Shown in pieces: positions 13,472 to 21,096 of a DNA stretch of 23,112 nt (positions within the stretch are counted from its first letter, which is position 1; each line of letters begins with the position of its first letter). Made by a program: the position numbers and the translations under genes. A model generated the notes under the pieces. The model saw only the letters and a program-made list of their open reading frames with translations. It was not told the origin of the DNA and ran no database searches. Source of the stretch: Chloroflexota bacterium (GTDB taxonomy: Bacteria > Chloroflexota > Dehalococcoidia > SM23-28-2 > HRBIN24); the NCBI GenBank assembly GCA_030550295.1, contig JAUQPQ010000015.1, forward strand, positions 1-23,112. The letters are read 5' to 3'.

Positions 13472-14803
13472 TCAGGTCTTGGCTGCCAGGGTCGCTTGTA
13501 GTTGTTGGAGGGAGGGACTCAGTTGGACGGGATAAGAAGCAGGGGCATTAAGATCCTTGTACTCCTGGGGGAGACGGGCGAAGTTCTCTTGAAAGCGGTT
13601 ACGTAGCTCTTCCAAGGTGGGATAGGGGCAAACCATCCTTCCTCCCTCCATGAACTTGGTCAGAAGGGGCTCGCCTGTGGTGACCTCTTCCCCCCTAAGG
13701 GCCAGGATATCGCCAGCCATAAGTCCATCTGGCCCAAAAAGGCGGAACACCTGTTTGGGCCCGGGCAGCGTGGCCTTCCCCAAGCTGCGCTTTAGCACCG
13801 GTCGTCCCTCGTAAGAGACCAGCTTGTATGCCATGTCCAGCCAAGGGGCATCTGCAGACACCCCCATCTTGGTGCCTACCCCGAAGGCATCGATAGGCGC
13901 GCCAGCCTCTATAAGGGAGGCGATTTCATGCTCATCTAGCCCCCCACTGGCGAAGATGAGGGCATCCTTAAGGCCTGCCGCATCAAGGATGTCCCGCACC
14001 TTCTTGCTAAGGTCCAAAAGGTCCCCTGAATCGAGTCTTACCCCCTGAAGACGTAGTCCCCTGGCCTTCAGCTCCTGGCCCACCTGGGCAGCTATCCGCG
14101 CTCCCTGTACGGTATCGTAAGTGTCAATAAGGAGTATGGAGCGCTCAGGGAAGGACGAGACAAAGGCACGGAAGGCCTCCAGCTCCGATGGGAAGGCCAT
14201 AATGTAGGAGTGGGCCATAGTACCCGCTATGGGGATGCCGTAACGGTGGCCGGCCAATACGTTGCTGGTGGCGGCAAACCCCACTAAGTAGCAGGCGCGG
14301 GCGACCTTTAGGCCAGCGTCCAAACCATGGGTGCGACGAAAGGAGAAGTCTACAAGTACTCTTCCCTTAGCTGCCACTACACATCTAGATGCCTTTGTGG
14401 CGATCACCGTTTGAAGATGGACCTGATTGATTAAGTAGGTCTCCGCTATTTGGGCCTCAAGGAGAGGGCCAGTGACCTCCAAAAAGGGCTCTTGAGGGAA
14501 GATGATGGTGCCTTCAGGTACTGCCCATACCTCCCCCGTGAACTGAAGGCCCTCCAGGTATTCAAGGAAGGCATCGGCGAAGATACCTGTGCGGCGGAGA
14601 TAATCGATGTCGCGCGAAGTGAAGCGTAGCGATTGAAGATAGTCGAGGGCATCTTGGAGGCCTGCGGCCACTAAGTAACCCCGTCCTCGGGGAAGGGAGC
14701 GCACAAAAAGGCTGAAGGTCGCCTCCCCAGTCATGCCGTGCTCCCAGTAGCTTTGGGCCATAGTGAGCTCGTAAAGGTCTGTAGCCAGGGGGATGCCATC
14801 CAT
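13472..14803 (-). CDS. pncB: Nicotinate phosphoribosyltransferase
   Basis: First enzyme of the Preiss-Handler NAD salvage route: nicotinate + PRPP (+ ATP) to nicotinate mononucleotide. 443 residues, normal length. Key segments are ATDLYELTMAQ (7-17), SFRRTHG (154-160), GTMAHSYIMAF (194-204) with His198 as the residue phosphorylated by ATP in the family, RLDSGDL (256-262), ASGGLDE (285-291) and FGVGTKM (307-313), which bind PRPP and the base. The ATG has AAAGG just two bases away and a TATACT box about 30 bases upstream. It is followed on the same strand by the DRTGG ATPase and preceded by the histidine kinase after 60 bases. No nicotinamidase is visible in the window, so the nicotinate source is unclear. 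The assignment is secure. Confidence 0.96.
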   Translation of the reverse strand: MDGIPLATDLYELTMAQSYWEHGMTGEATFSLFVRSLPRGRGYLVAAGLQDALDYLQSLRFTSRDIDYLRRTGIFADAFLEYLEGLQFTGEVWAVPEGTIIFPQEPFLEVTGPLLEAQIAETYLINQVHLQTVIATKASRCVVAAKGRVLVDFSFRRTHGLDAGLKVARACYLVGFAATSNVLAGHRYGIPIAGTMAHSYIMAFPSELEAFRAFVSSFPERSILLIDTYDTVQGARIAAQVGQELKARGLRLQGVRLDSGDLLDLSKKVRDILDAAGLKDALIFASGGLDEHEIASLIEAGAPIDAFGVGTKMGVSADAPWLDMAYKLVSYEGRPVLKRSLGKATLPGPKQVFRLFGPDGLMAGDILALRGEEVTTGEPLLTKFMEGGRMVCPYPTLEELRNRFQENFARLPQEYKDLNAPASYPVQLSPSLQQLQATLAAKT

Positions 14804-14834
14804 GACCTTTCGGCAGGGTGTCTCCTGAGGAAAC

Positions 14835-14840
14835 AGTATA
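14835..14840 (-). promoter_or_regulatory. Possible -10 box (TATACT) for pncB
   Basis: TATACT on the minus strand ends 31 bases before the pncB ATG, inside the 60-base gap after the histidine kinase gene. No -35 is evident at 16-18 bases, so read-through from the kinase gene remains possible. Confidence 0.35.
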
Positions 14841-14863
14841 CCGCCTATCTTATGTTCGAGGCT

Positions 14864-16423
14864 CTAAGGCGAGACTTCTGGAGATAGCGAGCTCAGCTCC
14901 TGATTCTGGGTTAGTGCCGCCAGGGGGATGTTAAACCTCACCTCTGCCCCCATCCCGGGGCTGCTTATAATCTCCATCTCCCCTTTCAATATCTTGGCCC
15001 GGTCACGCATGCACTTGAGGCCTAAGGTGCCATTCTGCGGCGATTCAACCAAGCCGATCCCCCAATCCTGGACGGACACCCACATTTTCTCCTTGTCCTG
15101 CCACAGCCTTACCTTTATGCGTGGCGTTTGGGAATGTTTTACGGCGTTATTTATCGCCTCTTGGACAATCCGAAATAGGTGAGCACCTACTAAGGGGCTC
15201 ATCTCCCAGCGACCTTCCCCTACTTCCAACTCCGTTCCGATGTTGTGACGCTTTTCAACTTCTGCTAGTAGGGAGGCTATGGCCTTAGGGAATTCCTTCT
15301 CGGCCAGCTCTTTAGGTATGAGATGGGTGATGATGTCGCGAGCCTCCTCCAGGGCCTGGCTCAGGAGGTTGAATGCGCGCTCTAACAGGGGACTTTTTCG
15401 GCCAGAGCGGTGCATGTAGGACTGCATAAGGGAGAGGGCAGAAGCTATAAGCTGCATAGGGCCGTCATGGAAGTCGTATCCCACACGCTTTCTCTCCTCC
15501 TCTTGGGTGGCAAGGAGTCGTAGCCATGTCTTTGTCCGCATCTCCTCCGCTTGGCGTTGGGGGGTGACGTCGTGGGCGGTGATGATCCAGCTCTGAATCT
15601 GTCCCTGCTGATGGGCTGGCACAGCTGTGACTTCTATGATGTGGCGACGGCCTTCGGCAGCGACGATCTGGACATCCATAGGCCCCACTTTTGCCCCCTC
15701 TGGCCCATTTCTACCCTCATGGTTAACGATCTCCCGCCATACTGCCGGTTCCAATACTGTGGAGATGTGACGCTTTAGCAATTCCTGCCGGCTATATCCC
15801 ATGAGCTGCTCTACAGCTGGGTTCACCTCCTGTATCTGCCCAGTCCGGTCTATGAGCAAGACCATGTCTTGGACATGGTCTAATAAGAGCCGTAGCTGGT
15901 CTTGGGAATCTTTGAGGGCCCGTTGGGCCTTTTCCTTGGCCGCTACCTCCTCTGTCAGGCGCTTGGCCAAGGCGGTTATCTGTCGGAGCTCGTGCCGCAG
16001 GGCGCTACTCATAAGGGATATAGAGCTAGACATGGCTATAAAGCTCAACGGGCGCAAGATGCTGGCTGGCTCCTCACCGAGAAGATGGGCGTTGAGGAAG
16101 CCTTGGTGACTGGGCACCATCCCGGCTAATAAGGCCAAGGCCACAGATACAGGCAAGGGGGAGGAGAAGGATGCTACGGCCAGGAGGGGGTAGTACAGGT
16201 TTATATATACGTTGGGTAGCCCCCCTGTGCTAGCTACAATTACACCCACCTCGAAAATGCCGATGAGGGTTAAAAGCAGAAGGAGGCAAAACTGTCCCCT
16301 GCTCACAAGAGGCCTGACTCCGGCCTCCTGACTAGGACGATGGCGCCATCGCATAAGTAACCTTTGCCATGCCCCTCGAACCCTTGGAGGCTCAGTCACC
16401 TGTGGGAAGATTTTGTGCGCCAT
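14864..16423 (-). CDS. PAS-domain sensor histidine kinase, NarL/DegS type
   Basis: Membrane-bound two-component sensor; phosphorylates an unidentified NarL-type response regulator. About 519 residues from the chosen ATG. A basic N-terminal tail is followed by three or more membrane helices (~44-65, ~74-103, ~120-142), a coiled-coil-like linker (~150-185) and one PAS domain (~175-290, with the NPAVEQLMGYSRQEL segment). The HisKA_3 dimerisation domain has EEERKRVGYDFHDGPMQ, with His319 the phosphoacceptor; HDGPMQ is like DegS. The HATPase_c domain has the N-box EAINNAVKHS (422-431), DWGIGL (453-458) and GTLGLK (465-470). The frame is open to a TTG at 16453, but that has no ribosome site and the region looks regulatory, so the ATG is preferred. 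No response regulator gene is adjacent, so it is an orphan kinase. The sensed signal is unknown. Confidence 0.92.
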   Translation of the reverse strand: MAHKIFPQVTEPPRVRGAWQRLLMRWRHRPSQEAGVRPLVSRGQFCLLLLLTLIGIFEVGVIVASTGGLPNVYINLYYPLLAVASFSSPLPVSVALALLAGMVPSHQGFLNAHLLGEEPASILRPLSFIAMSSSISLMSSALRHELRQITALAKRLTEEVAAKEKAQRALKDSQDQLRLLLDHVQDMVLLIDRTGQIQEVNPAVEQLMGYSRQELLKRHISTVLEPAVWREIVNHEGRNGPEGAKVGPMDVQIVAAEGRRHIIEVTAVPAHQQGQIQSWIITAHDVTPQRQAEEMRTKTWLRLLATQEEERKRVGYDFHDGPMQLIASALSLMQSYMHRSGRKSPLLERAFNLLSQALEEARDIITHLIPKELAEKEFPKAIASLLAEVEKRHNIGTELEVGEGRWEMSPLVGAHLFRIVQEAINNAVKHSQTPRIKVRLWQDKEKMWVSVQDWGIGLVESPQNGTLGLKCMRDRAKILKGEMEIISSPGMGAEVRFNIPLAALTQNQELSSLSPEVSP

Positions 16424-16480
16424 ATCGCCACTAGATATGACGCTCTTGGCCAAGTGGACGTTTCATTTGTGCGATATGGC
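16412..16480. promoter_or_regulatory. Operator-like cluster of GATATG half-sites at the histidine kinase start
   Basis: Three copies of the hexamer GATATG/CATATC occur within 58 bases: 16421-16426 (inverted), 16434-16439 and 16473-16478. The first two form the dyad CATATC-N7-GATATG exactly over the kinase ATG. In addition GCCATATCGC (16419-16428) and GCGATATGGC (16471-16480) are perfect reverse complements, and TTTGTGCG precedes both. This looks like a binding array for a dimeric regulator, but no factor can be named. Confidence 0.4.
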
Positions 16481-16573
16481 CTAGAAGGTTAGGTCACAGG
16501 AATCGCTGTAGACGACTCCGATTATGGAACGGGGGTCTTGCTTTGAGACACTCATCTTCTAGGGGGAGAGGGA

Positions 16574-16942
16574 TTGTTAGGTTTCAAGGTTCTTTGTGGC
16601 ATCGCCTCTGTGGTGGTAGCGGCGTCTCTTGCCTATGTGTGGGGGCATGCCTATCCTTTGTCCTCTTCACTCTACACGCTGCCAACGGCTGTGTCCGCAG
16701 TCAGCTACCGCGTCAGCCCCATGGATCCGACCCGCCTGTTGGAGATACGTTTGGTGTGGGCGGCCCCCCTAGACGCCACGAGCAGAGTATTCGTAAGCTT
16801 CCCAGGTTCAGGTGATGAAGTATGGCACCTGTGTCACCTATCAGAGCAGGAAGCGTACTGCCCCTTGGGGAGCACTAACATACCCATAGCCTCTTTGGAG
16901 AGGCTGCAAGTCCGTATCGTCGCCGAGGGTATGCGCCGTTAG
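16574..16942 (+). CDS. Small hypothetical protein with N-terminal membrane anchor or signal
   Basis: 122 residues, not recognised. Starts with TTG shortly after a purine-rich GGGGGAGAGGGA ribosome site. The N-terminus (LGFKVLCGIASVVVAASLAY, residues 2-21) is a short basic lead plus a hydrophobic stretch, typical of an uncleaved anchor or export signal. The rest is soluble, looks beta-rich, and has two Cys (87 and 96) that could pair outside the cell. It fills the gap between the divergent histidine kinase and the convergent LLM oxidoreductase. Its TAG stop overlaps the oxidoreductase's TAA in the bases TTAG, the same arrangement as two other convergent pairs here, which mildly supports its being real. 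It could be an extracytoplasmic partner of the adjacent sensor kinase, but that is only a guess from position. Confidence 0.55.
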   Translation: MLGFKVLCGIASVVVAASLAYVWGHAYPLSSSLYTLPTAVSAVSYRVSPMDPTRLLEIRLVWAAPLDATSRVFVSFPGSGDEVWHLCHLSEQEAYCPLGSTNIPIASLERLQVRIVAEGMRR

Positions 16943-17778
16943 CTGAACTGCCGTGCTAACTCGGCGCAACGATCTAGGTACGGTAAGGTCTCCTCTGCCG
17001 GCCCTGGCCTCAGCCAGAAGATGCATTTCTCTACGCCCAGCTGGGCGAGCTGCTCTAGGCCTTCGGGACGAGCCGGGGCCCCGAAGATGTAGACAGGGAT
17101 GGGGCCTCTTCCAGCCCGCTCGGCCATGACTTGCAGCTCTTTTATGCGCTCTTCCAGCCTTTGTTCGCGGCCAAGGATCGGCATCCAAACGTCGCCGTAT
17201 TCTACCACCCTTTTGAGGACGTTGGTGCCATTGCCCCCCACCACGATGGGAGGATGGGGCTTCTGAACAGGCTTAGGCCAAGACCATACAGGGTCGAACT
17301 TTATCCATTTGCCGTGGAAAGACGCCTCCTCCTGGCTCCATATGGCCTTCATGGCAAGGATGCTCTCGCGCATTATCTGCCAACGGTGGGACGGCTGGAC
17401 ACCATGGTTCTCCATCTCCTCCTCGTTCCAGCCAGCCCCCACCCCAAAAAGGAAGCGCCCTCCGGATATTAAGTCCAATGTGGCTACCCTTTTGGCCAGG
17501 CATATGGGGTTATGCTGAGGTACCAGACAGATCCCGGTGCCTATCCGGATGTTACGGGTGGCCGCTGCTATTGCAGCTAGAGCCACGAAGGGGTCCATGG
17601 TGTGCCGGTATTCCTCTGGCAGATCCCCTCCCCCTGGCCAGGGGGTGCGACGGGAGGTAGGTATATGGGTGTGTTCTGGGACCCAAACAGAGTCAAACCC
17701 CCTCTCTTCAGCTGCCTTGGCTAACTCCACAGGCCCTATGGAGTAATCGGTCACAAACATGAAGACCCCAAACTTCAT
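16939..17778 (-). CDS. LLM-class (probably F420-dependent) oxidoreductase
   Basis: 279-residue TIM-barrel enzyme of the luciferase-like monooxygenase superfamily, TIGR03619-like. The N-terminus MKFGVFMFVTDYSIGPVELA and the FDSVWVPEHTHIP segment (29-41), IRIGTGICLVPQHNP (77-91), the signature AKRVATLDLISGGRFLFGVG (95-114) and the KPVQKPHPPIVVGG stretch are all typical. These members commonly use deazaflavin F420 rather than FMN, but the cofactor cannot be decided from the sequence, and the substrate is unknown. It has the best-placed expression signals in the window: AGGAGGT 5 bases before the ATG and a good promoter (GTGACA-17-TAAAAT) overlapping the end of tadC. It is therefore probably independent of the pilus operon. 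The stop codon overlaps that of the converging small gene. Confidence 0.92.
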   Translation of the reverse strand: MKFGVFMFVTDYSIGPVELAKAAEERGFDSVWVPEHTHIPTSRRTPWPGGGDLPEEYRHTMDPFVALAAIAAATRNIRIGTGICLVPQHNPICLAKRVATLDLISGGRFLFGVGAGWNEEEMENHGVQPSHRWQIMRESILAMKAIWSQEEASFHGKWIKFDPVWSWPKPVQKPHPPIVVGGNGTNVLKRVVEYGDVWMPILGREQRLEERIKELQVMAERAGRGPIPVYIFGAPARPEGLEQLAQLGVEKCIFWLRPGPAEETLPYLDRCAELARQFS

Positions 17779-17807
17779 TGACTACCTCCTGCGGATGCTA
17801 AGGTAAG

Positions 17808-17836
17808 ATTTTACCCTACTGGGTAAGCTATGTCAC
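17808..17836 (-). promoter_or_regulatory. Promoter of the LLM oxidoreductase
   Basis: On the minus strand GTGACA (17831-17836), a 17-base spacer and TAAAAT (17808-17813) each match consensus in five of six positions. Transcription would start near 17801, with the AGGAGGT ribosome site at 17784-17790. The -35 overlaps the tadC stop codon. Confidence 0.7.
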
Positions 17837-18759
17837 GGTACGCCAATTTGGCCGCTTGCGAAGCTTTGCCACAGCCGGATGACCCCAGGACCCAATACCA
17901 CTAGCATCATGGCCGGGAAGATGAGGAACACCAGAGGGAAAATCATTTTCACGGGGGCTTGTTGGGCACGGGTCTCGGCCCTTTGGCGGCGAAGCATTCG
18001 TAAGTGATCAGCCTGAACGTGGAGGGCTTGGGCTATCCCAACGCCTAGCTGCTCGGCCTGCACTATGGCCGAGAGGAAAGTGCCCAGTTCTTCCACTCCA
18101 CACCGTTGCCCCATCTCCAGTAGGGCCTGTTGGCGGGGCATCCCTAGGGCGATCTGACGCAAGGTGTTTTTCATCTCCTCTGCTAGGGGGCCCGGAGTCT
18201 TGTTAGCTACCCTGGCCAGTGCTGCTTCTAGGCCTAGACCTGCCTCCACGCTTACGGCTACCAGGTCAGCAAAGTCGGGCAGGGCCTTCAAGATGAGATG
18301 CTTCCGCCTGTGAGCGCGTTGCTGCAGCCACAACAAGGGCGTGACTATGCCTGGCGCTAGCGCCACCGTTACCGATATGCCTATCAAGACGGGCGATGGT
18401 GCGAAAGCTAGCATGACGGCGGTGATAACTAAAGGAGGGAGTAGGATGCCCAAAGCCCACTGGCCAATGAAGGAGGTAGGGTTAACGGGTATTCCAGCCC
18501 GCTGAAGGGAAAGGCGCAGATCATTTATCACCTGGCTAGGGAAGAGCTTGAGGATGCATGAGCCCACCCACCTTAAAACGGGTCGCACTACGCGCTGGGA
18601 GAAGGGCTTGGCACTTGTCTCCCCTTCTGAGTCCCTTCCGTCCCGCCGAGTCCGGCCTAGGCCCCTTGCTAGCAAGGGATTGACGTCGCGCTGTAAGAAG
18701 GCAAAAGTGGCCAGTGCGGAGGCGACGCCTGCCAGGGTGGCAGCGACCAAGGTTTCCAT
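17833..18759 (-). CDS. tadC: Tad pilus platform protein TadC (type II secretion F family)
   Basis: 308-residue inner-membrane protein that with TadB forms the platform on which the pilus ATPase acts. An N-terminal helix (~5-24) is followed by a cytoplasmic stretch, a pair of central helices (~98-145), the T2SSF domain (~160-270) beginning KALPDFADLVAVSVEAGLGLEAALARV, and a C-terminal helix (~270-295). The motif order is that of TadC rather than PilC/GspF, which carry two T2SSF repeats. The ATG follows a GAGGTG ribosome site, 3 bases after tadB. It is the last pilus gene; the next gene has its own promoter. No pilin or prepilin peptidase gene is visible in the window. Confidence 0.92.
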   Translation of the reverse strand: METLVAATLAGVASALATFAFLQRDVNPLLARGLGRTRRDGRDSEGETSAKPFSQRVVRPVLRWVGSCILKLFPSQVINDLRLSLQRAGIPVNPTSFIGQWALGILLPPLVITAVMLAFAPSPVLIGISVTVALAPGIVTPLLWLQQRAHRRKHLILKALPDFADLVAVSVEAGLGLEAALARVANKTPGPLAEEMKNTLRQIALGMPRQQALLEMGQRCGVEELGTFLSAIVQAEQLGVGIAQALHVQADHLRMLRRQRAETRAQQAPVKMIFPLVFLIFPAMMLVVLGPGVIRLWQSFASGQIGVP

Positions 18760-18762
18760 CTC

Positions 18763-19710
18763 TTACACCTCGATCTGCATGATCTTGCGCAGCCCCAGTA
18801 TCCCTATGACTTCCATTGCTGCTGCCACGGCTAAAAGGATCCGGCCCACCATGGTTGTGAAGAGCAGTCCGATGTAGTCGGGGTTGAGGAGGAATAGCCC
18901 CCCGGTAAGGAGCACGGGCAAAGACCCTATGATGAGGGCTGAGAGGCGTTGCTGACTCGTTAGCGTTCTTATCTCGCCACGGAGCTTTACCCTCTCCCGC
19001 ATCGTCTGTTCTACGGTAGAGAGGAGCTGGGCCAGGTTCCCACCTACTTGTCTCTGGATAAGGATAGCTGTTAGGACAAGCTCTAGGTCTTGGCTCCCTA
19101 CACGGCGCCCCAGGGCGGAGAGGGCTGTGTCGATATCGGCCCCCAGCTGGATCTCCTGGACGGTGTGTGCTAGTTCTATTGCCAAGGGGCGGGATATCTG
19201 CTTAGAGGCGAAATCTAGCGCCTGCAAGAAGCTATAGCCACTACGGAGGGCATTTATAACCAGGGGAAGGGCTTCTAAGAGCTGCTTTTCTATCTTGGCT
19301 ATTCTGATACGCCGCTGTTGTCTTACCACCCATCCGGGAAGCCAATAGCCAGCTATGGCCGGTAGAGGCAGCATCCACCAAGGCGCCTTCATAAGGGCTG
19401 CCAAGCAGGCAAAGACTGAAGCCATGCCAAGCCTTAAGGCCAGATATTCGGCCACCCGGAGGGGGATGCCGGCTTGCTCCAGCATCAAGGCCATGCCTTG
19501 GCCTGGTCGGCCCCATAACCGTCCAGACAGGCCTTCCCGAGGGCGAAGGGGCAGGCGGTGCCGCATAGTACGGCCTTGGGCCCCCTTGGAAACAGGGGTA
19601 GGGCCAGCGACTCTTTGCACGAGGGCACTGGGCGAAAAAAGGAGACTATGCATCCCCACCACTCCTAATGAGACAGTAATGCCTACCAGCAACGCCGCTA
19701 TACCGGTCAA
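18763..19710 (-). CDS. tadB: Tad pilus platform protein TadB (type II secretion F family)
   Basis: 315-residue partner of TadC in the pilus inner-membrane platform. An N-terminal helix (~3-25), a central helical hairpin (~90-130), the T2SSF domain (~145-255, with LEALPLVINALRSGYSFLQA), and two C-terminal helices (~257-308). The start is TTG (its last two bases are the first two of the upstream cpaF TGA in the run TTGA), but the site is strong: GAGGAGGT at 19720-19727, 9 bases before. Translation is therefore coupled to cpaF despite the rare start codon. TadB precedes TadC in the order seen in most tad loci. Residues and topology support TadB, not a GspF protein. Confidence 0.92.
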   Translation of the reverse strand: MTGIAALLVGITVSLGVVGMHSLLFSPSALVQRVAGPTPVSKGAQGRTMRHRLPLRPREGLSGRLWGRPGQGMALMLEQAGIPLRVAEYLALRLGMASVFACLAALMKAPWWMLPLPAIAGYWLPGWVVRQQRRIRIAKIEKQLLEALPLVINALRSGYSFLQALDFASKQISRPLAIELAHTVQEIQLGADIDTALSALGRRVGSQDLELVLTAILIQRQVGGNLAQLLSTVEQTMRERVKLRGEIRTLTSQQRLSALIIGSLPVLLTGGLFLLNPDYIGLLFTTMVGRILLAVAAAMEVIGILGLRKIMQIEV

Positions 19711-21089
19711 GTCCAGGCTACCTCCTCAAGAAATACGTCGGGCGGCATATTTATCCCTGCTAATTCGAACTTGTAGGAGAAAGTGGGGCGGATGCCCGTT
19801 GGCCGAAGCTCGCCTATCACGGCGCCGTCGCTGCTGATGCCTTCCTGGTGGAAGCGGAAGATCTCTTGGAGGGTGATAACGGTGCCCTCCATCCCCACCA
19901 CCTCAGTGATATGGGTGATACGCCGCACCCCGTCCACGAACCTGGCCATCTGGACGATGATGTCTAAGGCAGAGGCGATCTGTTCCCTTATCGCCCTTTC
20001 GGGGAGGTCGAACCCCGCCATCATCACCATGTTCTCTAGGCGGGAGAGGGCATCCCTGGGGGAATTGGCGTGGATGGTAGATAGGGAACCTTCATGGCCT
20101 GTATTCATGGCGTTGAGCATGTCGAAGGCCTCAGGTCCCCGCACCTCGCCGATGATGATGCGGTCGGGCCTCATACGCAAGGCGTTGCGAAGAAGGTCCC
20201 TCTGGGTCACCTCCCCTTTGCCCTCGATGCTCGGGGGCCGGGCCTCCAGGCTCACCACATGGGGTTGCTGTAGCTTTAGCTCAATAGGGTCTTCGATAGT
20301 GATTATGCGTTCGCGGTGGGGTATATAGGCGGAAAGGACGTTGAGGAGGGTGGTCTTGCCTGTACCTGTCCCCCCTGAGATGAGGATGTTTAGGCGGGCC
20401 TTTACAGCCGCAGCCAGGAAATCAGCTACCCGCCGGTTGAGAGTGCCGGCATTGATAAGGCCCTCCATGGACATCTTGTCGGCACGAAAGCGCCGGATGG
20501 TTACCACAGGGCTACGGGGGGCCAAAGGGGGGATGATGACGTTGACTCTAGATCCGTCACGTAGTCGGGCATCTACCATGGGGGATGATTCGTCTACGCG
20601 GCGTCCCAAGGGGCCAAGGATCTTTTGGACGATCCTCATGATGTGGTCTTCGTCCTGAAAGTGCACCTGTGAGCGGTATATGATGCCTTCCTTCTCGTAA
20701 TAGACCTCATCTGGGGCGTTGACCATGATCTCTGAGATGTCCGGGTCTCGCATCAGCTGCTCCAGAGGGCCAAGTCCCAGCATCTCGTCTAGAACCCTTT
20801 GGAGGATGGCATCCCTGGAGAGGCCGACTATATGGGGATAGTAGCGCCGCAGCAAAAGGGAGGCTGCGTCCGTCACCGCCTGCGATGCCTCCTCTTTGGG
20901 CATGCGGGACAGGCGGGCCATTTCCAGCTCCTCTAAGAGGAGCCGGTGAAGGTTTAGGGCTATCTCCTCATGTTCCTTTGAAACTGAGCTGACCGGCCCT
21001 GGGCGATGTACCGTCTCGCTCTTTTCGGGTTTGATGGGTGTAGTCAGCTCTGGCGAACGTCGGGGTAGGCGCGCCTCCTGCCAGACCAC
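19707..21089 (-). CDS. cpaF: Tad pilus assembly ATPase CpaF/TadA
   Basis: Secretion ATPase (VirB11/TadA family) that powers pilus extension and possibly retraction. 460 residues. A basic N-terminal extension (1-35), then the N-terminal domain with VLDEMLGLGPLEQLM (99-113), DISEIMVN and the RVDESSPMVDARLRDGSRVN segment. Walker A is GGTGTGKTT (239-247), the Asp box ITIEDPIEL (263-271), Walker B IIIGEVRG (311-318) and the His box GHEGSLSTIHANS (331-343). The C-terminal region has a DGVRRITHITEVVGMEG segment typical of CpaF. The GTG start follows AGGTGAT. It starts 7 bases after cpaE, and its stop overlaps the tadB start. All catalytic motifs look intact. Confidence 0.97.
   Translation of the reverse strand: MVWQEARLPRRSPELTTPIKPEKSETVHRPGPVSSVSKEHEEIALNLHRLLLEELEMARLSRMPKEEASQAVTDAASLLLRRYYPHIVGLSRDAILQRVLDEMLGLGPLEQLMRDPDISEIMVNAPDEVYYEKEGIIYRSQVHFQDEDHIMRIVQKILGPLGRRVDESSPMVDARLRDGSRVNVIIPPLAPRSPVVTIRRFRADKMSMEGLINAGTLNRRVADFLAAAVKARLNILISGGTGTGKTTLLNVLSAYIPHRERIITIEDPIELKLQQPHVVSLEARPPSIEGKGEVTQRDLLRNALRMRPDRIIIGEVRGPEAFDMLNAMNTGHEGSLSTIHANSPRDALSRLENMVMMAGFDLPERAIREQIASALDIIVQMARFVDGVRRITHITEVVGMEGTVITLQEIFRFHQEGISSDGAVIGELRPTGIRPTFSYKFELAGINMPPDVFLEEVAWT
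19720..19727 (-). promoter_or_regulatory. Ribosome site deciding the TTG start of tadB
   Basis: GAGGAGGT on the minus strand lies 9 bases before the TTG at 19710. It makes this rare start credible and gives a 4-base overlap with cpaF. Confidence 0.7.
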
Positions 21090-21096
21090 TGGCCCA

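Noticed and set aside
16424..16453. TTG 16453 as start of the histidine kinase
   Set aside because: No Shine-Dalgarno site, and the added ten codons lie in the operator-like repeat region; kept as an alternative only.
19355..19837. 160-residue open frame antisense to tadB and cpaF
   Set aside because: Arg/Pro-rich and spans two real genes on the opposite strand.
19783..20328. 181-residue open frame antisense to cpaF
   Set aside because: Ser/Arg-rich shadow of the ATPase Walker region; no ribosome site or recognisable fold.
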